From Abyssibacter sp036156195 (GTDB lineage Bacteria; Pseudomonadota; Gammaproteobacteria; Nevskiales; OUC007), in assembly GCA_036156195.1 (NCBI GenBank), contig JAYZUZ010000020.1, positions 1-64,000 of the forward strand: a stretch of 64,000 nt of DNA, given 5' to 3'. Shown here piece after piece: positions 52,934 to 61,935 of this stretch. Every line of letters begins with the position of its first letter. Within the stretch, counting starts at the first letter, position 1. The notes below the pieces were generated by a model. The model did not search any database, was not told where the DNA came from, and saw nothing but the letters and a program-made list of their open reading frames with translations. Both the position numbers and the translations under genes were made by a program.

Positions 52934-54259
52934 TCAGCGCCCGGCCCGATCGTACGCGCCGCTATCGCAGCGCCGTGGGCGAATGCGATCACGTTGGTCG
53001 TTAGCCGGGCAACGGTCTTCGATGCCATTGCCCAGTGCGGGGCTCCCGGCCAGCAGTGAATACGTCGGGGTATGCCCCCCATGGTCAGCCAGCGCGCCCA
53101 ACATCGGGTCGGTATCGGGCAAGTCGTTGGCGTTATCCAGAAAGCAGGAGTCATCATCCGAAACATTCCCACCCAGCGAGTAAATGCGGGAAATGGTCTG
53201 CTTGCAGTTCGCGGGGCCTCGGGTGGAGGTGTTGCCGGCGATGATGGTGTTGATCAGTTCAACCGGACGACCGATGACTTCATCATCCAACCCATTGAGC
53301 AGACCGCCTGGATCCCCCTGATACGACGTGGCGATATTCACCCCGCCACCGCCGATCACCGCATGATTGTCGACGATGGTGGAGTTGATAATAGTGACCG
53401 GACCACCGCCCCGGGCATCGATGCCACCGCCCTCGCCCTGGGTACCGCCATCACCCGTGCTCTCGGTGCAGCAGGACTCAAGAATCCGATTCCCGGTGAT
53501 CGTCGAGTTGATCACCAGACCTGCGGCATCGAAGCGAATGCCGCCGCCCTCACTCTCCGCAACATTGTTGCTAATCGTGCTGGATTCGATGATCGCGGAA
53601 CTGCTTGGCGTGTTGAAAATTCCGCCCCCGTACCCAGCGACGTTCTCCGTGATCAGACAGCGCTGCACGATGAGCTGGCCCTGGTTGAAGATCCCGCTGG
53701 CGGTGCCACCCCGGATGGTGACATCTGCCACGGTTAGGACCGCGTTCGGACCGACGCCGAATACGCGGTCGATCCCATTGCCATCGATCACCGTACGCCC
53801 GGCACCTGCTCCCCGAATGTTGGTCGAACCCAGGATCGATAACATCCCGGCATCCGACGTCCCCTCGGCCACAACGGTGGGCACCAACGGCGGCTCAATA
53901 AACCGGTAATGCCCCGGCGGTAGGATAATGACGTTGGTCCGCGTCAATGGATTGGTGCTGAACAAAATCGTCGCATTGGACTCCTGAACGGCGGCGCGTA
54001 GGCTGCAAACGCCCTCCGCCGTCGCGCAGCGACCGTCACCCGGCATGGCATCGGGCTGATCCGACTCGCTATTGACGACAAAAGTCCCCGGCGAGGCGGG
54101 GCTGTAGGGCGTGCGGTCGGGATCGCTGGCGCTGGCCTGGCGGTCGCCTGTGTCAGCGCCCTGGCTACCCGTTGCATTGCAGCCTTGCAGGAGCAAAGCG
54201 GCCAGCCCGAGCACCAGCAAACGCTTCATACGCTGCACGTTGAGCGGTGTGTTGTTCAT
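52934..54259 (-). CDS. CSLREA-type parallel beta-helix lipoprotein (copy 1)
   Basis: A 441-residue secreted lipoprotein: LVLGLAALLLQGC gives the lipobox. The CSLREA-like motif is CSLRAAVQESNATI. The rest is rich in N/G/T/S repeats (IESSTISNNVAESEGGGIRF, IINSTIVDNHAVIGGGGVNI) of a right-handed beta helix. The ATG at 54259 has AGGAG nine bases upstream, overlapping the upstream paralogue's stop codon. It is paralogous to the gene just before it. A surface binding or polysaccharide role is only a guess. Confidence 0.85.
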   Translation of the reverse strand: MNNTPLNVQRMKRLLVLGLAALLLQGCNATGSQGADTGDRQASASDPDRTPYSPASPGTFVVNSESDQPDAMPGDGRCATAEGVCSLRAAVQESNATILFSTNPLTRTNVIILPPGHYRFIEPPLVPTVVAEGTSDAGMLSILGSTNIRGAGAGRTVIDGNGIDRVFGVGPNAVLTVADVTIRGGTASGIFNQGQLIVQRCLITENVAGYGGGIFNTPSSSAIIESSTISNNVAESEGGGIRFDAAGLVINSTITGNRILESCCTESTGDGGTQGEGGGIDARGGGPVTIINSTIVDNHAVIGGGGVNIATSYQGDPGGLLNGLDDEVIGRPVELINTIIAGNTSTRGPANCKQTISRIYSLGGNVSDDDSCFLDNANDLPDTDPMLGALADHGGHTPTYSLLAGSPALGNGIEDRCPANDQRDRIRPRRCDSGAYDRAGR

Positions 54260-54271
54260 GGTCGGCCGCTC

Positions 54272-55636
54272 CTATTCCGTGGCCTCGAAGGCGCCGATGT
54301 CGCAGACAGAATCGGCGTCGCGCGCCACGCCTCGCTGATCTCTAAGCGTGCAGGTCGCCGGATTGCCCGCGCCCCGCGCAGGGCTTGCTGGCATGAGTGC
54401 CAAGGTGTCGGTCGGCCCGCCATGATTAGCGAGATCGCCCAACATGGGCGCCAGCGCGATCAAGTCGCCAGCTTGGTCAAGGCCGCAACTACCGTCGGAA
54501 TCCAGGTTGTGTCCCTGGGACAAAATGCGGGACAGGCCCACGGTGGCCAGGCAGTCGCCCTGCTCCACTTCAGCCAGGTTGTGGGCAATGATCGTGTTTT
54601 CGAGAATGACGTCGAAATGAGGGACCGCGAGCGCTCCCGTTACGGGGTCGGGGAGCGCGTCGACGTAAGCCGTATCGAAATGTAGCCCCGCACCGCCATC
54701 ATGCGCCTCGTTAAAGGCAATGGTGGAATTGCGGATGACCGTGCCAATGCCGCGGATATCTACCCCGCCTCCCTGCGCGAAGGTGAACGGCACACCCGTC
54801 CCCATAAGCACCGGGTCCGCCAGCCCTAAAGCCTTGTTGTGACTGATGGTCGAGTTGGTAATCGTGCCTCGGGTGTCGATACGGATACCGCCAGCCTGCC
54901 CTTTGGCCGTGTTGTGGCTAACCGTACTGTCATTCAGGGTCAGGCTGCCCAGCGGATTGACGAAGATGCCGCCGCCTCCGCTCGACCAGTTATCAAAAAT
55001 GTGGACGCGCTCTAGAACAAGATGCGCCTGGGCATAAATGCCGCCTCCCATGGTGTTTCCGAATCCACCGGTAATGCCCAGGTCGGTGAGACGACTGTCC
55101 GCACCCCGTGACAACTCGAAAACCCGATCAAGCCGCTGCCCGTCGATCGTAGTCTGACGGGCGCCGGCACCATGGATGCTCATCGGCACCATGATATTCA
55201 GCGAACCCGTGGCTTCGCTGGCGACTATCGGCCTCGCAAGCACGTCGCCCAAGCCGACATCCCCGGTCGACAAGGCGTTCGGCAGGCTGAGCGTGAATAC
55301 GCCGGGTGGCAGCAGAATCGTATGCCGCTCGCCGGCGGCATTAAAACCACTGGCGCTGGCTTCCATGATCGCGGCACGCAAGGTGCAATGTCCCTCGGCA
55401 GAGGCACAGATGAGATCACCAGGGTCCGCATCCACCTGATCCAATTCGCTGTTGACCCGCAGGGCATGCACAAAGGCATCCCCCGTCGCGCCGGTGACAG
55501 GATCCGCCTCCTCGCCCGACTCTCCTGCCGCCCCACAGCCCGCCAGCCCGACGGCCAGTAATCCGACCCAAGACCGCCACAGTGTGCCTGCACGGCGCAT
55601 TGGCGTCGTGACACGCCGCTCCATTCCATGGTTCAT
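54272..55636 (-). CDS. CSLREA-type parallel beta-helix lipoprotein (copy 2)
   Basis: A 454-residue paralogue of the adjacent gene. The lipobox is AVGLAGC; the motif is CTLRAAIMEASASG. Beta-helix repeats such as LNDSTVSHNTAKGQAGGIRI and IRNSTIAFNEAHDGGAGLHF run through the protein, ending GVARDADSVCDIGAFEATE. GGGAG lies nine bases before the ATG. Its promoter region contains two 16-bp dyads next to the divergent TetR gene, so its level is probably controlled by that regulator. Confidence 0.87.
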   Translation of the reverse strand: MNHGMERRVTTPMRRAGTLWRSWVGLLAVGLAGCGAAGESGEEADPVTGATGDAFVHALRVNSELDQVDADPGDLICASAEGHCTLRAAIMEASASGFNAAGERHTILLPPGVFTLSLPNALSTGDVGLGDVLARPIVASEATGSLNIMVPMSIHGAGARQTTIDGQRLDRVFELSRGADSRLTDLGITGGFGNTMGGGIYAQAHLVLERVHIFDNWSSGGGGIFVNPLGSLTLNDSTVSHNTAKGQAGGIRIDTRGTITNSTISHNKALGLADPVLMGTGVPFTFAQGGGVDIRGIGTVIRNSTIAFNEAHDGGAGLHFDTAYVDALPDPVTGALAVPHFDVILENTIIAHNLAEVEQGDCLATVGLSRILSQGHNLDSDGSCGLDQAGDLIALAPMLGDLANHGGPTDTLALMPASPARGAGNPATCTLRDQRGVARDADSVCDIGAFEATE

Positions 55637-55713
55637 GTCGATCGTCTCCCGAATGTTGTTCTATCCGGATGTCCGGCACAGAGGTCCTGCGCACTCGCTC
55701 CGGCTTGTCTCCG

Positions 55714-55729
55714 GTCACCATCTGGTGAC
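55714..55729. promoter_or_regulatory. Operator-like dyad, box 1
   Basis: GTCACCATCTGGTGAC is a perfect 6-4-6 palindrome. It sits just downstream of the predicted transcription start of the CSLREA copy 2 gene, 28 bp from box 2 (centre to centre), in the divergent gap with a TetR gene. Confidence 0.65.
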
Positions 55730-55739
55730 TCCGCGCCGA

Positions 55740-55768
55740 AAGTAACCAAGTGGTGACTCGGGTGTCAA
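55740..55768 (-). promoter_or_regulatory. Strong promoter of the CSLREA pair with operator box 2
   Basis: On the minus strand TTGACA (55768-55763) and TTACTT (55745-55740) are separated by 17 bp. The spacer and -10 region contain GTAACCAAGTGGTGAC (55742-55757 on the plus strand), a dyad with one mismatch, nearly the same as box 1. Binding there would block the promoter. The divergent FabR-like TetR is the candidate repressor. Confidence 0.6.
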
Positions 55769-55816
55769 TCTGCTCTAGCCTTGAGGCCATCGCCTTCGAA
55801 TGTGCAGGAGCACACC

Positions 55817-56491
55817 GTGTCTGCCCCAGCGACAACGCCTGACGGAAACCGCCGCCAGACCCGGTCCGCAGCGCCGTCCAGCGGACGCGAGCGCCTACTA
55901 CGCGCCGCCCTCAAGCTCAGCGCTCAGCGCCGCTCGATTGCGAACATCGGCCTGCGGGAGTTGGCGCGCGAAGCCGGTTTGCACCACACCGCGATCTACC
56001 GGCATTTCAAATCGGTGGACGATGTCGCGGTCACGCTGGTGCAGACGCTGTCGAGCCAGTTGAGAGCCGACCTGCGGCGAACGCGGCGCGCGGCCGTGGA
56101 GGATGGTCAGGATATGATCCGGGCATCGACGCAGCGCTACTTTGACTACGTGCTGCAACACCCGCAGGGGGTGATCTTTTGCGCCAGGGAGGTTCACGGC
56201 GCCCTGCCCGCACTTCGGCAGGCGCTACAGACCATGCTGGATGACTTCGCCGCAGACAGTGCGGATGACCTCGCCGAGCTGGCGCCCCACATGGCGCTAC
56301 AGGACCGATCCACAGCATTGGTGCTCACGCGGATGATCGCCGAGCACACGCTGTATGCCGCCATGGATTATCTGGAGCATCCCGAACAGCGCAGGCAGAT
56401 CGTCCACCGGGCGACCCTGTTCTCGGAATGGTTGATTGCCGGTGCTAGCCGTTCAGCTGCCGCAGCCCCCGCTGGCGAGCGAGCCGACTGA
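55817..56491 (+). CDS. FabR-like TetR-family regulator
   Basis: A 224-residue TetR regulator. The N-terminal domain LRELAREAGLHHTAIYRHFK and LSAQRRSIANIGLRELA resemble FabR, the unsaturated-fatty-acid repressor, though the rest is not close enough to name it. GTG 55817 has AGGAG six bases upstream and was chosen over a TTG at 55781. It is divergent from the CSLREA pair; two dyads lie between them. It may sense a fatty or amphiphilic ligand. Confidence 0.85.
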   Translation: MSAPATTPDGNRRQTRSAAPSSGRERLLRAALKLSAQRRSIANIGLRELAREAGLHHTAIYRHFKSVDDVAVTLVQTLSSQLRADLRRTRRAAVEDGQDMIRASTQRYFDYVLQHPQGVIFCAREVHGALPALRQALQTMLDDFAADSADDLAELAPHMALQDRSTALVLTRMIAEHTLYAAMDYLEHPEQRRQIVHRATLFSEWLIAGASRSAAAAPAGERAD

Positions 56492-56541
56492 GCAGATCAG
56501 CAGCGCCTGATGGGCGTCTCGTGCCACGAAGGGCGTTGTGT

Positions 56542-56582
56542 GACCCGGCCCCATCCGGCAGACAGGATGATGGGACCGGGCC
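56542..56582. terminator. Hairpin between tetR and the M6 protease
   Basis: GACCCGGCCCCAT (56542-56554) pairs with ATGGGACCGGGCC (56570-56582) at 11 of 13 positions around a 15-base loop. It lies between two convergent genes, directly before the protease stop at 56589. It is probably a shared terminator. Confidence 0.5.
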
Positions 56583-56588
56583 GGTGGA

Positions 56589-59500
56589 TTACCGCCGACG
56601 GCGGCGCATCGCTACGCCAGCCACGCCAAGCCACAGCAGCAACGGCAACGCGAATGCCCCGCCTGCGCCGCTGCGGGCAGAGGGTGTGACCGGGTTTTCG
56701 CCATCCGGCGGCTCCGGCGCGTTCGGGTTGTCGACGACCACGCTCACCAGATTGCTCCAGGCTGAGTCGATAGTGCTGGAACCCACCGGCAACTGCGTTC
56801 GCACGCGGTAGCAGTAGCTTCCGCTTGGCTGGCCCGTTACGGTGTAATTCAGCGCGGTCGTGTCAGTCACCCGATCGGACCAGCTGGAGTTGGTGACCGC
56901 GATGTTGTCGATGTACCAACCCGCCGGCTGTCCCACGTTGTAGGCGTCGCTGGTGACGCGGAATCGCAGTTGGATGGACTGTCCGGCATAGGCCGACAAA
57001 TCCACGCTGCGCGTGCCGTCAAAGACATCGGTGGGCGTCAGGCCACCCGGCCCTGTGTACGTCGCCACGGTGCCGAAATCACCGCCGTCAGCACTAACCT
57101 CAACCAGTCCGAAGTCGTAACCCGACTCCAGGCCCTGGCGCGTGGTAAAGGTCAGCGTGGAGGAATGATCCACCGGGATCTCCAGACTGCCGACCATGGT
57201 CAGTGCTTCATCCTGGGCAACGCCATTCGGAACGTAGTACGCCATGCTCCCATCCGCAGGGTTTGGCTGGGACTGCCATTGCGGACTGCCACTCCACTGT
57301 GCGTTGGCACCCACCACCAGCGGATCGTCGGCCGCATCGACAAAGTCAGCCGTGCAGGCCGTGGTCTGCTGCAGGGTGTCCGGGCCAACGGCGCTCTCGG
57401 GTCGCGTCCAGCTCAGCGTGTACTGGCCATCCGTGTCGGGCTCGCTGTAATCATCTTCGAGGCTCAGGACAGGCACACCCCCCACGTCCAGGTTGCAGTC
57501 CGGGAAGATCTCGGTGACTACCGTCGCGGTTGCGGGTTGGCCGGGCACGGGTCGATCTGCCGTCACACCCTCGAGTGACGTCACGACAAAGCGCAGCGCC
57601 TCCGGCAGCTTCCACAATCCATCGGGACCATCCGGATCGGGGTAGTTGTCGATGTGCGTACAGCCGTTGAAGCTGGGACGGGCGAGCGTAAAGGACGCAT
57701 CACTGAAATCCGGCGAGTCGTTCCCCGGGTCCGGCACGGCGTCGACAATGGTCTGGCCGGGATGATCAGCCGCGCCCGTATTACCAAAACTGTGCTGACG
57801 GTCCGAGTACACCAGCGACACACCACCCTCCCAGTTGGGGCTGCCGCGATCAGACTGCTCCAGGCCGTCGTAGTCGTTGCTGATGCGGCTACGCAGTTCC
57901 AGGAAGTAGGCGTGCTCGGTGTCGGTGCCCAGCTCCGTACTCACCCGCTGCCAGCCATCGGGGAACAGCCGGTTCTCTTCCGCATCGGTATCGAAGTCGC
58001 TGTCGTAGACCACGGCGTCGTCGGCCATGACGCGAATGTCATCGATAAACCAACCGCGCTGAACCGCCGCTGCATCCGTGAAGTAGGCGAAGCGCAGCAT
58101 GATGCTCTGACCGGCATAGGCGCTCAGATCAAACTGGTCTTCGATAAAGCCATGCTCGGGTGAGGCTGGATACGTCGCCTCCAGCCGGTTCGGATTGGCC
58201 AGGGTGTTGCCACCGCCGGCGAAGACCCCGGTGATGCCATTGTCCAGCTGCGCAAAACAGCCGACATTGTTGGGGTTGTAGCTGTTGTTGATGGTCGTAC
58301 CGTTGGCCGACGGCAGCGTGGTCCAGGTCTGCCCCCCGTCGCTGGACACCAGCACAAAGCCGTAGTCCCAATCCCATTCGATCTCGTACAGGGAGTTGAA
58401 CGTCAGCGTCACGTTGCTAGCGCCGGCGTGCTGCGCCAGATCCGGCAAGAAGACATCCAGCTTGTGACTGCCGTCGGGCGGGCAGCCGAAATCGTTGCCG
58501 GCCCCCGAGAACCAGGCGTTGGCACCAGACGGCACCTGTTCGATCAGCAGGTCAGTGGGCAGATCCAAACGATACGCATCGGCGTTGTGGATGCCGGGCC
58601 CGGTCAAGACATACGGCGTGCCATCCGGCCGACGCCAGTGAATCTCACCGGTGTCGTACTTGGATTCGCGCAGCGTGATCTCACCGCCCTCCATCACCCG
58701 CGGCACGATCCAGCCCAGGAAGGAACGCGCGTACACCGTCATGTACTGGAAGTAATCCGATCCCATCAGCTCCCAGCGACCCATGGCGTCAAAGCTGGTG
58801 CTGTAGAAATCTGGCAAGCCCAGCGAGTGCCCGTATTCATGGGCGACGACGGAGACCGCTTCGACCGCATCCTCGGGGTTGACGTTGTAGGGCCCCACGA
58901 CGACGTACACCGGAATGCCCGTATCCGTGGTCGTGAAGGCCTTACGAGATTCGTCCGTGTAGAACAGCGGCTCGCCGAAATGCGTGGTCAGCTGGTCGTT
59001 GGAGACATAGCCCGACACACCGTTCTCATCGGTGTAGTAGTAACGAACGTCCGACTTATGCGGCCAGATGTTGTTTGGCCCGGTGGGGTCGGTGCAGCCA
59101 TGGCCGCCGCAGCCGGCAAACATCACATTGAAAAAGTCGACCACACCGTCCTTGTCGGTGTCGAACGCGTTGTAGTCGATGTCCGGGTCCGCCAGCGACG
59201 CGGCATCGTAGACAATCTTGGCCGTCGGGCCGCAGCCATCGTCAATGCTGCCGACTGGCGCCCCGGTTAGCGCGGTACCGCCGCTATCCGACCCGTAATA
59301 GCCCTGGGTGCCCGGCAACAGATACCAGCCATCTTCCACACGGTTGGCATAGGCCGGCGTCCCATGCAGATCCGCCACGGTTGTACCGGTGCAGCTGCCA
59401 TTGGGGTCCATGGAGGAGAATTTGTGCGAATAGCCCGGGTCGAAGGCCTGCGTGCCACTGCCCGAGGGCGGGCTGACCGTACCAATGGGATACAGCTGGC

Positions 59501-60209
59501 CAAAGGACATGTCCTGGAACAGCTGCCACAACGACTCACCGCTCTCGCGGGAGTTCACCGCCTCGGACAAGGCCTCGGCCGTGTGGTTGCCGGTGCAGCC
59601 GGGGTACGGGTCGTCCACCCCAACGCAGTGCTTGATGTCCTGGTACTGCACCATGACCAGCGGGAACGGCCGATCACCAAACCGTGCGGACTCCAGCGTC
59701 GTGACCTTGGGACCATGCGTTCGCAGGGCCAAGGCATCGCCGGCAACGGGCGTGACCACCACATCGGCCGACAAGTCCTTCCACATGACTTCGGGGTCTT
59801 CGTCCAGCGACTTGCCACGGGCCTCGATGACGATCTGACCGTCCTCTCCCTCGGCCAGGGCGGCCAGTGCGAAACGCAGCGGAGCGGCTTGGGAGCCATC
59901 ACCTGCCGTGGCAGCCGGCGTCGACGTCACCAGCACCGCAGCCTCGTTCAAGGTGACCTCGATGCTGGCACCCGGAACCGCTGCGTCTGCTCGATAACGG
60001 ATCACCAGCGGATAGCCGCCGCCAGGAGGCACCCAACCGGCGTTCGTAAACACCTTGGCCTGGACGAACAGATCTCCGACCGTGCCCTCGTTGTCCACGG
60101 GTGCAAACGGCGGCGCCACCGCAGACAGGCCGGCAGCGGAGATAACGGCCACAAAGCCGGCAAGAATCGTCGCGAACATCGCGCGAACAACAAAATAACG
60201 AGTTGGCAC
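56589..60209 (-). CDS. Secreted M6-family metalloprotease with GlyGly-CTERM-like tail
   Basis: A 1206-residue exported protein (GTG start). The signal sequence is about 1-30 (ATILAGFVAVISAAGLSA). The M6 zinc motif is VVAHEYGHSLGLPD (around residue 455), with the zinc-region glutamate. Two immune-inhibitor-A-type beta-sandwich regions follow (FIDDIRVMADDAVVYDSDFD, WYIDNIAVTNSSWSD). The end SGAGGAFALPLLLWLGVAG plus MRRRRR is a GlyGly-CTERM-type sorting signal (rhombosortase substrate). It likely degrades host or environmental proteins. No rhombosortase is in the window. Confidence 0.92.
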   Translation of the reverse strand: MPTRYFVVRAMFATILAGFVAVISAAGLSAVAPPFAPVDNEGTVGDLFVQAKVFTNAGWVPPGGGYPLVIRYRADAAVPGASIEVTLNEAAVLVTSTPAATAGDGSQAAPLRFALAALAEGEDGQIVIEARGKSLDEDPEVMWKDLSADVVVTPVAGDALALRTHGPKVTTLESARFGDRPFPLVMVQYQDIKHCVGVDDPYPGCTGNHTAEALSEAVNSRESGESLWQLFQDMSFGQLYPIGTVSPPSGSGTQAFDPGYSHKFSSMDPNGSCTGTTVADLHGTPAYANRVEDGWYLLPGTQGYYGSDSGGTALTGAPVGSIDDGCGPTAKIVYDAASLADPDIDYNAFDTDKDGVVDFFNVMFAGCGGHGCTDPTGPNNIWPHKSDVRYYYTDENGVSGYVSNDQLTTHFGEPLFYTDESRKAFTTTDTGIPVYVVVGPYNVNPEDAVEAVSVVAHEYGHSLGLPDFYSTSFDAMGRWELMGSDYFQYMTVYARSFLGWIVPRVMEGGEITLRESKYDTGEIHWRRPDGTPYVLTGPGIHNADAYRLDLPTDLLIEQVPSGANAWFSGAGNDFGCPPDGSHKLDVFLPDLAQHAGASNVTLTFNSLYEIEWDWDYGFVLVSSDGGQTWTTLPSANGTTINNSYNPNNVGCFAQLDNGITGVFAGGGNTLANPNRLEATYPASPEHGFIEDQFDLSAYAGQSIMLRFAYFTDAAAVQRGWFIDDIRVMADDAVVYDSDFDTDAEENRLFPDGWQRVSTELGTDTEHAYFLELRSRISNDYDGLEQSDRGSPNWEGGVSLVYSDRQHSFGNTGAADHPGQTIVDAVPDPGNDSPDFSDASFTLARPSFNGCTHIDNYPDPDGPDGLWKLPEALRFVVTSLEGVTADRPVPGQPATATVVTEIFPDCNLDVGGVPVLSLEDDYSEPDTDGQYTLSWTRPESAVGPDTLQQTTACTADFVDAADDPLVVGANAQWSGSPQWQSQPNPADGSMAYYVPNGVAQDEALTMVGSLEIPVDHSSTLTFTTRQGLESGYDFGLVEVSADGGDFGTVATYTGPGGLTPTDVFDGTRSVDLSAYAGQSIQLRFRVTSDAYNVGQPAGWYIDNIAVTNSSWSDRVTDTTALNYTVTGQPSGSYCYRVRTQLPVGSSTIDSAWSNLVSVVVDNPNAPEPPDGENPVTPSARSGAGGAFALPLLLWLGVAGVAMRRRRR

Positions 60210-60257
60210 GATGCGCCCCTGGAAACACGGATTGCGCCGGACGCTAGCAGACGCTTC

Positions 60258-60274
60258 GGCGATAAGGTATCGCC
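60258..60274. promoter_or_regulatory. Operator-like dyad upstream of the M6 protease
   Basis: GGCGATA (60258-60264) and TATCGCC (60268-60274) form a perfect 7-bp palindrome around AGG, about 49-65 bp upstream of the protease start. It could be a repressor site or a short hairpin in the leader. Confidence 0.4.
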
Positions 60275-60301
60275 ACGCGCCAGAGCACCCCGCGGCGCGC
60301 G

Positions 60302-60330
60302 TTTACGTCATTGTTTTTATTGATTAATAC
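60302..60330 (+). promoter_or_regulatory. Weak plus-strand promoter-like sequence
   Basis: TTTACG (60302-60307) and TAATAC (60325-60330) are 17 bp apart in the only A/T-rich part of this gap, about 410 bp before the symporter ATG. Low confidence. Confidence 0.25.
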
Positions 60331-60742
60331 AAGAAACGCCCCGGGCAGATCACCACCAACCCGGCCCCCTATGGGCTTCTATTCCCGCACAGCAAGCCGG
60401 CCAGTTTGAGGCCAGAGCCTGCATCTCACCTTTGGCTATTCCACGCCATCCCGACTGCTTTGATCGGAACCTCCCTCGTTCAATTGACGATTCAATCGCT
60501 CTCTTTTTGCCGAGGACTCATCTGGCCGCCGAGACCCGCCTCTATGTCTGACAGCATCCGGGTCGCCCGACGTCCCACACGGCGGCTGACGTACTTGTGG
60601 TGCGTGCCGGACCCGCCCCACCCGTCCGCCCGACTGGCCTGCTTGCGAATCGCTCGCTCCCCCGGTTTACACTGGCGGCGGCGCGCGACCCGCAACACAC
60701 GAATGATCAACGCGGACGCGCTGGTGTTGACGAGGAGACCCC

Positions 60743-61654
60743 ATGGAAGAAAGCAACGTGCTGGTGGAAGTTTTTCTGCCGGTGATTCTGCTGCTGATCA
60801 TGTTCGGCATGGGCATGACGCTCACGCCACGAGATTTCGCCAACCTGCGCAAGTATCCCCGCGCCGTGGGCGCCGGATTGATCGGCCAACTGGTGCTGTT
60901 GCCGGCAGTCGGCTTTGCACTGGCCGGGTTGTGGGGACTCACCCCGGCGCTGGCCGTGGGTCTCATTGTGCTCACCGCCTGCCCCGGTGGGACCACATCC
61001 AACGTGGTCTCGTTTCTGGCGCGTGGGGACGTGCCACTGTCGGTGGCGCTAACCGCGTTCAACAGTTGCATCGTGGTGTTCACCATTCCGCTGTACGCCG
61101 GGCTGGCGATGGACGTGTACTCCGGTGAGGCGGTCGATGTGCCGCTGCCGGTGGTGAACATGATGGTCCAGGTGTTCATGTTCACGATCGTCCCCATCGG
61201 GCTGGGCATGACACTGCGAGCCTTCGCACCGGCTTTTTGCAAGCGCATCGGCCCGGCCTACGACCGCTTCGCCGCGCTGGGCTTTCTGTTCATCCTGCTG
61301 GCGATCGTCTGGGAATCGCGGGAGAACATCCTGGCGATGGCCGCCGTCGTCGGCGGTGTCACGGCGGCGCTGGCGGTGATCATGACCGCGATTGGCCTGC
61401 TGCTGGGCGTGGTGCTATCCGTAGGCACGCGCCAGGTCATCACGCTGGGTATCGAGGTGGGCATCCAGAACACCTTGCTGGGCATGGTGGTGGCCGGCGC
61501 GGTGCTGGACGGCGTCCGCGGGCTGGACGGCGAGATCATGTACATGCCCGCAGCGGTCTATGGCTTGCTGATGTTTGTACCGGCGCTGGGAATCATCGCC
61601 TACGGGCGACGACGCTTCGGCGCGACACCCGAAACTGCCGGAGCAAGCGCGTAG
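60743..61654 (+). CDS. Bile acid:sodium symporter (BASS) family protein
   Basis: A 303-residue membrane protein with about nine or ten helices. LLIMFGMGMTLTPRDFANLRK near the N-terminus (quoted only in part: MFGMGMTLTPRDFANL) and VLTACPGGTTSNVVSFLARG are family signatures of SBF/BASS proteins. GIEVGIQNTLLGMVVAG is the second conserved region. It imports an organic anion with sodium; the substrate is not clear. The RBS GAGGAG precedes the ATG. Confidence 0.93.
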   Translation: MEESNVLVEVFLPVILLLIMFGMGMTLTPRDFANLRKYPRAVGAGLIGQLVLLPAVGFALAGLWGLTPALAVGLIVLTACPGGTTSNVVSFLARGDVPLSVALTAFNSCIVVFTIPLYAGLAMDVYSGEAVDVPLPVVNMMVQVFMFTIVPIGLGMTLRAFAPAFCKRIGPAYDRFAALGFLFILLAIVWESRENILAMAAVVGGVTAALAVIMTAIGLLLGVVLSVGTRQVITLGIEVGIQNTLLGMVVAGAVLDGVRGLDGEIMYMPAAVYGLLMFVPALGIIAYGRRRFGATPETAGASA

Positions 61655-61784
61655 GCGTTCCGCCAGACGGCAGACACCATGGCCGCGAACGGTGGTCGCC
61701 ATCCATTCTTCGGGTTGGCAATGCTCTACCATGCGCGCTCCCGCATCGGGAATCCACACCGGCAGGAGCCGGAGGGCGCATGAC

Positions 61785-61889
61785 ATGAGCAAGTCCCAGG
61801 ACAGCAGGAAGAACGTCAAGAAAAAGCCGCAGAAGACGCTGATGGAAAAGCGTGTCGCCAAGGCCGAAAAGGCCAGCCAGCGCCAGTGA
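61785..61889 (+). CDS. Short basic peptide (34 residues)
   Basis: A 34-residue Lys/Arg/Gln-rich peptide (MSKSQDSRKNVKKKPQKTLM, then EKRVAKAEKASQRQ). It has GGAGG (61771-61775) nine bases before the ATG. Similar short basic proteins occur in gammaproteobacteria (from memory), and it lies just upstream of the RIO kinase. Predicted intrinsically disordered; RNA or ribosome binding is an inference. Confidence 0.6.
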   Translation: MSKSQDSRKNVKKKPQKTLMEKRVAKAEKASQRQ

Positions 61890-61935
61890 GCCTGCGTGTA
61901 GCCGACAGATTCGCAGCGGTGCCGCGGGGTGCCGC

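Larger units (their letters stand above)
60210..60742. other. 533-bp gap without a supported gene
   Basis: Apart from the dyad at 60258 and the promoter-like sequence at 60302, I see no convincing gene. Plus-strand open frames run through 60406-61128, but their translation is Arg/Pro/Ser-rich and unlike a folded protein. The last 15 bp hold the RBS (GAGGAG) of the symporter gene. Confidence 0.5.

Noticed and set aside
60406..61128. Plus-strand open frame entering the BASS gene in another frame
   Set aside because: Its second half overlaps the BASS coding region in the wrong frame and its first half is low-complexity; no RBS or motif.
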